Below are positions 1 through 6,316 of a stretch of DNA of 7,597 nt, in pieces. Within the stretch, counting starts at the first letter, position 1. Each line of letters starts with the position of its first letter. The stretch is from an uncultured Oscillospiraceae bacterium (GTDB lineage: Bacteria; Bacillota; Clostridia; Oscillospirales; Oscillospiraceae). The stretch is from the NCBI GenBank assembly GCA_900762005.1, contig CAAFEV010000151.1, forward strand, positions 1 through 7,597, written 5' to 3'. Both the position numbers and the translations under genes were made by a program. Under the pieces are notes generated by a model that made no database searches, was not told the DNA's origin, and saw only the letters and a program-made list of their open reading frames with translations.

Positions 1-2
1 AG

Positions 3-20
3 ATTTACAAATTATTTACA
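3..20 (+). repeat. Short direct repeat ATTTACA x2, 11-nt period
   Basis: ATTTACA occurs at 3-9 and again at 14-20, so the copies are one helical turn apart. They lie about 55-72 bases upstream of the predicted transcription start, in the AT-richest part of the window. They could be a tandem regulator half-site or part of an UP-like AT-rich element, or they could be chance in AT-rich DNA. The repeat is visible; any function is a guess. Confidence 0.25.
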
Positions 21-59
21 GAATTCCTTGCAGAACAGTAGCTTTTTCCTGCCGTTTTG

Positions 60-68
60 TGTTATAAT
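60..68 (+). promoter_or_regulatory. Extended -10 promoter for the operon
   Basis: A perfect TATAAT lies at 63-68, preceded by TG plus one base at 60-62, which makes an extended -10 element of the sigma-A/sigma-70 type. No good -35 hexamer lies at the usual spacing: the best candidate is a weak match around 39-45. TTGCAG at 28-33 is about 29 nt away, too far to serve. Extended -10 promoters can work without a strong -35. Transcription would start near 75, leaving a leader of about 70 nt before the first start codon. It is the only convincing promoter in the window and probably drives all six genes. This is inferred from sequence alone. Confidence 0.6.
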
Positions 69-134
69 TTAGTTTGAAGTGATATGCGGTATTCTGCCCG
101 GGCGGATTACCGGCGTTCCTATCATCCACCCGTC

Positions 135-139
135 AGGAG
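135..139 (+). promoter_or_regulatory. Ribosome binding site fixing the U32/RlhA start
   Basis: AGGAG at 135-139 is followed by a 6-nt spacer and ATG at 146. A TTG at 140 is in the same frame but touches the Shine-Dalgarno sequence and cannot be the start. ATG 146 also gives the N-terminus typical of the family, MLELLSPAG. Confidence 0.8.
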
Positions 140-145
140 TTGCTT

Positions 146-2230
146 ATGCTCGAATTACTCTCTCCCGCCGGCTCGTTTGACTCCCTGCGTGCTGCGGTCT
201 GCAACGGTGCGGACGCGGTTTATCTCGGCGTGGAGTCCTTTAACGCGCGGCGCGGTGCACGCAATTTTACATTGGAGGAGCTGCCGGAGGCAGTGCGTTA
301 CTGTCATGTGCACGGTGTCAAGGTGCATCTGACACTCAACGTGCTGGTTACCGACCGCGAGCTGCCGATGGCGGCGCAGGTGATTACCGGCGCGGCAAGG
401 GCTGGCGTGGACGCGCTGATTGTACAGGATTTCGGCATTGTCGCACTCTGCCGTCTGATTGCGCCGAACCTCCCGTTGCACGCCTCCACGCAGATGAGCC
501 TTCATTCGCTCGAGGGTGTCAGGCAGGCGGAGGCCTTGGGGCTTTCCCGCGTCGTGCTGGCACGGGAGCTGCCGCGTGACGAGATTGCGAAAATCTGCCG
601 CAGCACCTCGTTGGAAATTGAAGTCTTTGCCCACGGCGCACTTTGTATGTGCTATTCCGGGCAGTGTTATCTCTCGTCGGTCATCGGGCGGCGTTCCGGC
701 AACCGCGGGCAATGCGCCCAGCCCTGCCGCCTGCCCTATGGCTATGACCGTTTTGAAGAAAAATATCCGTTGAGCTTAAAGGACAACTGTCTGCTCGCCT
801 ACCTGCGCGATTTGGAGCAGCTCGGCGTTCGCTCAATTAAGCTCGAAGGGCGCATGAAGCGTCCGGAATATGTCGCCGTCGTGACCGGAATTTACCGCCG
901 CGTTCTAAACGGCGAGCAAATTACCAAGCAGATGGTCGGCGATCTGGACGCGGCGTTTTCACGGCAGGGTTTTACGCAGGGCTATTATCTCGGACAAAAG
1001 GGCGAGGCGATGTTCGGCGTACACACCGACCGCGAAAGAACGCGCACGCTTTATGCCGCAGCGCGGGAAAGCTACGAGACTGTGGAGCCGCAGACCGTTC
1101 CCGTGCGCTTTTATGCGGTTGTCTCCCGCGGCGAGCCGGTCAAGCTCGCGGTGGAGGACGACCTCGGCAATGTCTGTAAGGCGGAGGGTGAAATCGTTGT
1201 GCCCGCCGTGACGCACGCGCTGACGGCAGAGGAATTGGAAGCGCGCCTTGCCAAAACAGGCGGCACACCCTACCGCAGCATCGGCACGCGCTGCGTGATT
1301 GACCCGGATTCAAGCGTGTCCGCCGCAGAGCTGAACCGTCTGCGCAGACAGGTTTTAGTCCAGCTTTCCGCCCTGCGCGGACGGATTGAGCCGCCCGCTC
1401 TCGGCGTGTACCGCAAGCCGTTGAGCTTCACCGGGACCGCCAAGCCGCCGGTGCTCACGGTCAGTGTGCGCACGGCGAAGCAAATCACGCAGAAGCTGCT
1501 GCGCCTGCGTCCTGCGATGCTCTATGTTCCGATTTCCGAGCTGATTGCGCAGCCCGCATTCTTCCAGCCGCTGACCGAGCGGCAGCCGATTGCGGCAATT
1601 TTGCCGCGTGTGACGCTCGGCAGCGAGCAGACGAAGCTGCTCGGCGACTTGGACACGGTCAAGCGCATGGGTGTCAAGCGTGCGCTCGTCGGCAATCTCG
1701 GGCAAATTGCGCCGGTGCAGTCACGCGGGATGGACGTCGCGGGTGATTTCGGTCTGAATCTGTTCAATTCCTATGCGATGGCACTGCCGTCGAAATTAGG
1801 GCTTGTCTCGGCAACCGCATCGTTTGAGCTTTCGCTGCCGCAGCTGCGCGATTTATCCAAGCCGCTGCCGACGGAGCTGCTGATTTACGGACGTCTGCCG
1901 CTGATGCTGATGGAAAACTGCCGTATGAAAAGCCGCGCAGGCGTCTGCGCCTGTCATACCGACAGCACACGGCTGATTGACCGTCTGGGTGAGGAGTTCC
2001 GCATTGTACGCGACTGCGACACCTGCCGCAGCGTACTGCTCAACGGCAAAAAGCTCTACCTGCTCGACAAAAAAGAGGATCTGCGCGCACTCGGCTTCTG
2101 GGCTCTGCGCCTGTCCTTTACCACGGAAAATACCGCAGAGGTTGATGGCGTGCTCTCCGCCTGGCAGGGCGGCGGCAGCTTCGACCCCGGTGCCTGTACG
2201 CGAGGTCTTTACCTGCGCGGCGTAGAATAA
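146..2230 (+). CDS. rlhA: U32 family protein with DUF3656, RlhA-like 23S rRNA hydroxylase
   Basis: The protein has 694 residues. Its length and layout (U32 core, middle DUF3656-like region, C-terminal U32-like segment) match the RlhA/YdcP branch of the family that is annotated as peptidase U32 or collagenase-like protease. E. coli RlhA hydroxylates C2501 of 23S rRNA, and related TrhP proteins hydroxylate tRNA uridine 34, so RNA hydroxylation is more likely than proteolysis. Visible marks: ELLSPAGS at residues 3-10, GADAVYLG at 21-28, the U32 signature EVFAHGALC starting at E159 with C167, C169 and C174, CAQPC at 190-194, and IKLEGRMK around 231-238. These cysteines are candidate Fe-S ligands. 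A second cysteine group (C592, C601, C603, C624, C627) follows the conserved YGRLPLM segment near the C-terminus. It acts in the cytoplasm, with no signal peptide or membrane segment. The family call is firm. The exact RNA target is inferred from the family, and a TrhP-like tRNA target remains possible. It is the first gene of the operon, and its TAA stop runs into the ribosome binding site of maf. Confidence 0.82.
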   Translation: MLELLSPAGSFDSLRAAVCNGADAVYLGVESFNARRGARNFTLEELPEAVRYCHVHGVKVHLTLNVLVTDRELPMAAQVITGAARAGVDALIVQDFGIVALCRLIAPNLPLHASTQMSLHSLEGVRQAEALGLSRVVLARELPRDEIAKICRSTSLEIEVFAHGALCMCYSGQCYLSSVIGRRSGNRGQCAQPCRLPYGYDRFEEKYPLSLKDNCLLAYLRDLEQLGVRSIKLEGRMKRPEYVAVVTGIYRRVLNGEQITKQMVGDLDAAFSRQGFTQGYYLGQKGEAMFGVHTDRERTRTLYAAARESYETVEPQTVPVRFYAVVSRGEPVKLAVEDDLGNVCKAEGEIVVPAVTHALTAEELEARLAKTGGTPYRSIGTRCVIDPDSSVSAAELNRLRRQVLVQLSALRGRIEPPALGVYRKPLSFTGTAKPPVLTVSVRTAKQITQKLLRLRPAMLYVPISELIAQPAFFQPLTERQPIAAILPRVTLGSEQTKLLGDLDTVKRMGVKRALVGNLGQIAPVQSRGMDVAGDFGLNLFNSYAMALPSKLGLVSATASFELSLPQLRDLSKPLPTELLIYGRLPLMLMENCRMKSRAGVCACHTDSTRLIDRLGEEFRIVRDCDTCRSVLLNGKKLYLLDKKEDLRALGFWALRLSFTTENTAEVDGVLSAWQGGGSFDPGACTRGLYLRGVE

Positions 2231-2235
2231 GGAGG
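2231..2235 (+). promoter_or_regulatory. Ribosome binding site of maf, abutting the upstream stop codon
   Basis: GGAGG at 2231-2235 (AAGGAGG if the last two bases of the preceding TAA at 2228-2230 are counted) lies 8 nt before ATG 2244. Stop codon and Shine-Dalgarno share bases, which suggests that ribosomes ending on the upstream gene may reinitiate on maf. Confidence 0.8.
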
Positions 2236-2243
2236 TTTCAATC

Positions 2244-2819
2244 ATGGCAATTATTCTTGCATCATCCTCTCCGCGACGGCAGGAGCTGCTTGCGCGGATG
2301 GGTCTGGATTTTTTTGTACGTACCGCCGAACACGACGAGACGCTGAATCCCTTCGGCAACCCCGCCGACGAGGTTGCGCGTCTGAGCGTTTTGAAGGCGC
2401 AGGCGGTCTATCCGCTGTGTCAGGACGGCGATATCATTATCGCAGCGGACACGGTTGTGGTCTGTGACGGGCTGATTATGGGTAAGCCGCGCTCGGAGGC
2501 AGATGCCTTTTCCATGCTGCGCCGCCTGTCCGGACGGGACCATCAGGTCATGACCGGACTGAGCGTTTTGTGCGATGACAAGGTCGAAAGCGTCACGGTC
2601 ACAACCACGCTGCGCTTGCGTCCGCTTTCCGCGGAGGAAATCCGCGCCTATATTGCAACGGGTGAGCCGATGGACAAGGCGGGAGCCTACGGAATTCAAG
2701 GGCTTGCCGCGATGTTTGTCGTCGGACTCGACGGCGATTATTACAACGTCATGGGGCTTCCCGTCTGCACGCTGACGCAGCTTCTGCGCTCACGCGGCGT
2801 GAAGCTGCTGGGCGTCTGA
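2244..2819 (+). CDS. maf: Maf-type nucleoside triphosphate pyrophosphatase (dTTPase/UTPase, YhdE-like)
   Basis: This 191-residue cytosolic enzyme hydrolyses NTPs to NMP plus pyrophosphate. Members of this branch act on dTTP, UTP and modified pyrimidine nucleotides, and the family is linked to arrest of septation. The N-terminal phosphate-binding motif LASSSPRRQELL is at residues 5-16 with R11 and R12. Other conserved residues are E32, K51, the catalytic D69 in AADT, K81 in GKP, and Q152 in DKAGAYGIQG (144-153). The DKAGAYGIQG form fits the YhdE branch rather than the YceF branch, which prefers 7-methyl-GTP. Length is normal for the family and every catalytic position is intact. In many bacteria maf adjoins mreBCD, as it does here with mreC 11 nt downstream; the neighbouring mreB and radC known from Bacillus are absent. 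Function is assigned from motifs, and substrate preference from the branch. Confidence 0.95.
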   Translation: MAIILASSSPRRQELLARMGLDFFVRTAEHDETLNPFGNPADEVARLSVLKAQAVYPLCQDGDIIIAADTVVVCDGLIMGKPRSEADAFSMLRRLSGRDHQVMTGLSVLCDDKVESVTVTTTLRLRPLSAEEIRAYIATGEPMDKAGAYGIQGLAAMFVVGLDGDYYNVMGLPVCTLTQLLRSRGVKLLGV

Positions 2820-2821
2820 GG
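2818..2821 (+). promoter_or_regulatory. Ribosome binding site selecting the TTG start of mreC
   Basis: GAGG at 2818-2821 overlaps the maf stop codon (TGA 2817-2819) and sits 9 nt before TTG 2831. An in-frame TAA at 2822-2824 excludes any upstream start, and the first in-frame ATG lies deep in the protein, past the membrane segment and coiled coil. Confidence 0.7.
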
Positions 2822-2830
2822 TAACACACC

Positions 2831-3664
2831 TTGAACAGAAAACGAACCACCGGGCGCGTCCGGTTCATTTTATTGGCGGCAGTCGCGCTGGCGATTGCGA
2901 CCGCCATCATCTCCGCACAGTTCGGTGTCACATGGGCAAAGCGCACGGTGCAGACCGTGCTCGCCCCCATCCGCAGCGGCGTCAGTGCACTCACCAGAAA
3001 GGTGGAGCAATACTACGACTATGTGTTCGAGTATGAAGCACTTGCCGCCGAAAACGCACACCTGCAAAAGCGTCTGACCGAGGCGGAGAACGAGACACGC
3101 GACATCGACGCCCTGCAGCGTGAAAACGAGCGTCTGGCCGAGCTGCTGAACCTGAGCGAGGCGCACATCGACTACATCTACAACGCGGCGTACATTGTCT
3201 CATGGGACTCGTCAAACTGGAAGAGCACCTTTACCGTCGGCAAGGGCAGCGGCGCGGGATTGCAGGTCGGCATGGTTGCCGTGACCGAATTCGGGCAGGT
3301 GGTCGGACAAATCAGCGCGGTCGGCGCAAACTGGGCGACCGTGACGACGGTGCTCGACTCCTCGCTGGAAATCAGCGCGTCCATCGCCTCCTCCGGCTAT
3401 ACGGGCGTGGTGCAGGGCTCGTACAACGCCGAAACCGCAGGCTCTCTGCGTATGAACTACCTGCCTAGCAACGCGGTTCTGCGCAACAACGACCAGGTCG
3501 TGACCACCGGCTCAAGCCTTTATCCGAAAAATCTGATTATCGGCTATATTGCCGACGCGGGCTTTGACGAAACCGGTGTGTCGAAGTTTGCAGCTCTGAC
3601 ACCCGCCACCGATTTTTCCACGCTGGAGCAGGTTTTTTTCATCACGGAATTCTCTAACGGCTGA
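2831..3664 (+). CDS. mreC: Rod shape-determining protein MreC
   Basis: The product has 277 residues, normal for MreC. It is a bitopic membrane protein that links MreB filaments, MreD, RodA and PBP2 in the elongasome. Residues 1-11 are short and basic (cytoplasmic), about 12-30 form one hydrophobic helix, and about 63-111 form a heptad-rich coiled coil for dimerisation. The rest is the external beta domain. The family motif appears as SWDSSNW at 124-130, GKGSGAGLQVGM at 137-148 and NDQVVTTGSSLYPKNLIIG at 220-238. The usual end, PATDFSTLEQVFFI, is at 258-271. The start is TTG 2831: an in-frame stop lies just upstream and no ATG or strong alternative precedes the membrane helix. The gene follows maf directly and precedes mreD by 31 nt. 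No mreB is present here, so the MreB partner must be encoded elsewhere or be missing. Identification is confident. Confidence 0.95.
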   Translation: MNRKRTTGRVRFILLAAVALAIATAIISAQFGVTWAKRTVQTVLAPIRSGVSALTRKVEQYYDYVFEYEALAAENAHLQKRLTEAENETRDIDALQRENERLAELLNLSEAHIDYIYNAAYIVSWDSSNWKSTFTVGKGSGAGLQVGMVAVTEFGQVVGQISAVGANWATVTTVLDSSLEISASIASSGYTGVVQGSYNAETAGSLRMNYLPSNAVLRNNDQVVTTGSSLYPKNLIIGYIADAGFDETGVSKFAALTPATDFSTLEQVFFITEFSNG

Positions 3665-3680
3665 TTGATTTTTAACCGTA

Positions 3681-3687
3681 AAGGAGG
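3681..3687 (+). promoter_or_regulatory. Strong ribosome binding site selecting the TTG start of mreD
   Basis: A full AAGGAGG at 3681-3687 lies 8 nt before TTG 3696. The nearby TTG at 3691 is out of frame. This is the most consensus-like Shine-Dalgarno in the window and offsets the weak start codon. Confidence 0.8.
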
Positions 3688-3695
3688 CGTTTGCC

Positions 3696-4232
3696 TTGCT
3701 TGATAAGCTCTATATCACGCCCCGGCAGTGGATGCACATCCTGCGCTGGACGTTGTACGCGCTGCTGGTGCTGCTTGCCATGATGGTGCAGACCGTTGTG
3801 CTGGGCAACCGCACCGTCCTCGGCGCAAAGCCCGACTTTGTGCCGGTTGTCATCGTCTGCGTCTGTCTGCGCGAGGGCGCGGAGCGCGGCGGTCTGTTTG
3901 CACTGCTTGCGTCCTTTTTCTGGTATCTATCCGGCGCGGATCAGGGCAGCATGGCGATTGCTGTTCTGACCGTTCTCCCGGTGCTCGGCAGCGTGCTGCT
4001 GCGCTCAACGCTGACCAATCGCTTTCTGCCCTGCCTGTTCTTCACGCTGATTACCCTGTTTACAGAGCATTCGCTGATGTTCCTCTGGAAACTGATTTTT
4101 GAAACCATGGACGGCAGCCTGTTCTTTACGAGACTGCTGCCGTGCGTGTTCGTGTCTTTGCTTGCGCAGCCGCCGGTCTATTGGCTGGTCAAGCGCATCG
4201 AAAAGATTGGAGATGCTTATGAATCAGCATAG
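3696..4232 (+). CDS. mreD: Rod shape-determining protein MreD
   Basis: This is a 178-residue, very hydrophobic integral membrane protein with about five or six predicted helices (roughly 15-36, 47-58, 62-80, 84-103, 108-130 and 143-165). MreD is the membrane scaffold that works with MreC and the RodA-PBP2 synthase in side-wall growth. The most telling stretch is KPDFVPVVIVCVCLREG at 45-61, followed by a glycine-containing helix. This matches the family's PDhhhhhhhxhaLREG pattern and the typical MreD length. MreD proteins are poorly conserved, so position between mreC and a PBP2 gene carries much of the weight. Translation starts at TTG 3696. The stop codon TAG (4230-4232) lies inside the next gene, giving a 14-nt overlap and probable translational coupling with PBP2. 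Confidence 0.9.
   Translation: MLDKLYITPRQWMHILRWTLYALLVLLAMMVQTVVLGNRTVLGAKPDFVPVVIVCVCLREGAERGGLFALLASFFWYLSGADQGSMAIAVLTVLPVLGSVLLRSTLTNRFLPCLFFTLITLFTEHSLMFLWKLIFETMDGSLFFTRLLPCVFVSLLAQPPVYWLVKRIEKIGDAYESA
4209..4212 (+). promoter_or_regulatory. Ribosome binding site of the PBP2 gene inside mreD
   Basis: GGAG at 4209-4212 lies 6 nt before ATG 4219. The in-frame ATG at 4213 abuts this site and is too close to be used. The reading frame stays open upstream to 4099, but the extra 40 residues would be Cys/Arg/Ser-rich out-of-frame translation of mreD. Confidence 0.75.
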
Positions 4233-6288
4233 ATTTTCCTTCCGTCTGACGGCACTGATTTGTGTGATTGTCCTGCTGCTCGGTCTTTACTCCTATACCT
4301 TGATTGATATTCAGGTCACGCAGGCGGCACAGGTCGGCTCGCTGCCGTCGGACGCCTACACCTACTTAACCCGTGTTAAGGCCGCCCGCGGCGAAATCTT
4401 AGACCGCAACGGCAATGTATTAATCGGCAACCGCGCCTCGTTCAATCTGGCACTGGTCAATTACGTCCTCTACAGCTCGGACAATCCGAACGGCTATCTG
4501 CGCGGCATTGTGGATTTATGCGCGCAGTACGGTCTTGCCTATAACGACCACCTGCCCGTCACGGATAAAAAGCCCTATGAATACCGCAAGGACGATTTTT
4601 CGGGCATTTATAACGGCTATTTTGAGGACTTCCTCGCCGAACGCGGCTGGGACAGCGATATCACCGCGCCGCAGCTCATCCGCCGTCTACGCGAACGATA
4701 TAATATTCCCGACGACTGGACAGAGGCCGAGGCACGCAGCGTCATCTCCATCCGCTATGAGCTGGATCTGCGCTACTGCACGAACCTGCCGACCTATGTC
4801 CTCGTGGAGGACGTCGATGCCATTTCTCTGGCCGCCCTGAAGGAGCTGAATGTGCCGGGCATGAGCGTCGAGACCTCGTGCGTGCGCGAATATCACACAA
4901 ATTACGCGGCACATATTTTAGGACGCATTGCCGACATGACGCCGGCGCAATACGAAAAGTACAAGGAATACGACTACGCCATGGACGCGCAGGTCGGGCA
5001 GGAGGGTCTGGAGCTTGCTTTTGAGCTGGATTTGCACGGCACCGACGGTCTGCGGCAGACCACCGTCTCCTCCGACGGCACGGTTTTGGAGGAGTTTTAC
5101 ATCACGAAGCCTGTCGCCGGCAGCAACGTTGAGCTGTCCATTGACATCAACCTGCAGTCGGTCGCAGAAGCCGCGCTGGAGGATATGATTCTCGGTCTGC
5201 GTGAGCACGGCGTCGGCGCAAAGCAGCAGGGCAAAGATGCCGAGGGCGGTGCGGTTGTCGTCATGAGCATCAAAACCGGCGAGGTGCTCTCCTGCGCAAG
5301 CTATCCGACCTTTGATATCTCCACCTATTCCGAGAATTTTAATGCGCTGAGTGCCGGAGAATTTGCGCCGCTTTATAACCGCGCTCTGCTTGCGCCCTAT
5401 CCTCCCGGCTCTATTTTCAAAATGGTCACCTGCGTCGCCGCAATCGACTCCGGCGCAATCACCAGTAATTATCAGGTCTATGACGAGGGCATCTATCAAC
5501 GCTTTGCCGACGCAGGCTATTTTCCGCGCTGTATGCTCTACACCACGCAAAAGGCCTCTCACGGGCTGCTGAATATGCGGCAGGCAATTTCCGTCTCCTG
5601 CAACTATTATTTTTATGAGGTCGGCTGGCTCGCCGGCATCGACGCGATTGATAAGGTCGCCAAGTCGTTCGGTCTGGGCGAATCCACCGGCGGCGAGCTG
5701 ATTGAAGCAACGGGGCACCGCTCCAACCCGGACGTTAAGGATGCGCTCTACACGGGCGATTACAGCGTCTGGTTCGGCGGCGACACCGTCTCGACGGCAA
5801 TCGGTCAGTCCGAGAACCGCTACACACCCTTACAGCTCTGCTCCTATATCTGTACCCTTGCCAACCGAGGCACACGCTACAAAACCACCTTCCTGCGCCG
5901 CGTCATTTCGGCGGACTATCAGGAGCTTTTACAGCAGAACCGCCCGACGGTGCTCAGTCAGCTTGAAATCTCCGACGACGCCTACGCCGCCTATACCGAG
6001 GGTATGCGCCTTGCCGTCACCAACGGCACCTGTACCTCCGTCTTTGGCAATTATCCGGTTGCCGTCTGCGCCAAGACCGGCACGGCGGAGCACGGCTCCG
6101 GCGGCTCGGACAACGCCTCCTTCGTCCTCTTCGCGCCGATGGAGGACCCCGAAATCGCCATTATGGTCTATGTGGAAAAGGGCGCGCAGGGCGGTAATCT
6201 CGGTAACGTCGCCAAGGCGATTTTAGACGCCTATTTCTCCGAGACCGGCAGAGTGGATACCGTTCCGGTTGAAAACTCCATTCACTGA
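4219..6288 (+). CDS. mrdA: Penicillin-binding protein 2, class B D,D-transpeptidase
   Basis: The 689-residue protein is the elongasome transpeptidase, cross-linking peptidoglycan made by its SEDS glycosyltransferase partner (RodA family) on the outer face of the membrane. A short basic N-terminus is followed by one membrane helix at about 10-29. The class B dimerisation-domain motif RGEILDRNG is at 57-65. All three transpeptidase motifs are present: SIFK with nucleophile S398 and K401, SCN at 460-462, and KTGT at 619-622. The second SxxK position is I rather than the common T. Length is within the range of Gram-positive PBP2-type enzymes. The start is ATG 4219, supported by GGAG at 4209-4212, by the overlap with mreD and by the N-terminal layout expected of PBP2. 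No RodA gene is visible. Position after mreC-mreD supports an elongation role over a septal or sporulation role. Which of several PBP2-like paralogues it is cannot be decided here. Confidence 0.92.
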   Translation: MNQHRFSFRLTALICVIVLLLGLYSYTLIDIQVTQAAQVGSLPSDAYTYLTRVKAARGEILDRNGNVLIGNRASFNLALVNYVLYSSDNPNGYLRGIVDLCAQYGLAYNDHLPVTDKKPYEYRKDDFSGIYNGYFEDFLAERGWDSDITAPQLIRRLRERYNIPDDWTEAEARSVISIRYELDLRYCTNLPTYVLVEDVDAISLAALKELNVPGMSVETSCVREYHTNYAAHILGRIADMTPAQYEKYKEYDYAMDAQVGQEGLELAFELDLHGTDGLRQTTVSSDGTVLEEFYITKPVAGSNVELSIDINLQSVAEAALEDMILGLREHGVGAKQQGKDAEGGAVVVMSIKTGEVLSCASYPTFDISTYSENFNALSAGEFAPLYNRALLAPYPPGSIFKMVTCVAAIDSGAITSNYQVYDEGIYQRFADAGYFPRCMLYTTQKASHGLLNMRQAISVSCNYYFYEVGWLAGIDAIDKVAKSFGLGESTGGELIEATGHRSNPDVKDALYTGDYSVWFGGDTVSTAIGQSENRYTPLQLCSYICTLANRGTRYKTTFLRRVISADYQELLQQNRPTVLSQLEISDDAYAAYTEGMRLAVTNGTCTSVFGNYPVAVCAKTGTAEHGSGGSDNASFVLFAPMEDPEIAIMVYVEKGAQGGNLGNVAKAILDAYFSETGRVDTVPVENSIH

Positions 6289-6300
6289 GAAAAAACAGAT

Positions 6301-6309
6301 GGGAGAGAG
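6301..6309 (+). promoter_or_regulatory. Purine-rich ribosome binding site of arcA
   Basis: GGGAGAGAG at 6301-6309 precedes ATG 6317 with a 7-nt gap from its end. The in-frame ATG at 6299 overlaps this site and has only a weak GAG upstream. Start 6317 yields the family-like N-terminus, in which a short lead reaches SEIQPLKKVLLQRPG. Confidence 0.65.
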
Positions 6310-6316
6310 AACATCC

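Noticed and set aside
30..52. Possible terminator of an upstream gene (GCAG...CTGC flanking a T-run)
   Set aside because: Only a 4-bp stem with a 15-nt loop, and the T-run is within the loop rather than after the stem.
84..332. Plus-strand open frame of 82 codons starting in the leader
   Set aside because: It overlaps the U32 gene in another frame, has an Arg/Cys/Ser-rich sequence typical of out-of-frame reading, and has no ribosome binding site at its start.
155..712. Open frame of 185 codons on the minus strand inside the U32 gene
   Set aside because: Antisense to the conserved N-terminal half of a confident gene, with no supporting signals.
1938..1953. Hairpin CAGGCG-TCTG-CGCCTG inside the U32 gene
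   Set aside because: It is a 6-bp stem without a T-run, within codons for the conserved cysteine-rich segment; best explained by codon constraints rather than a terminator or regulatory element.
2943..2960. Hairpin GCACGG-TGCAGA-CCGTGC early in mreC
   Set aside because: It is short, lies in coding sequence after the membrane helix, and repeats of this size are expected by chance in GC-rich DNA.
4918..5718. Open frame of 266 codons on the minus strand inside the PBP2 gene
   Set aside because: Antisense to the transpeptidase core, including the SxxK and SxN motifs; no family features and low-complexity composition.
6289..6316. Possible terminator or promoter between the PBP2 gene and arcA
   Set aside because: The 28 bases are purine-rich with an A-run and no inverted repeat, and no -10/-35 pair fits; they are explained by the arcA ribosome binding site.
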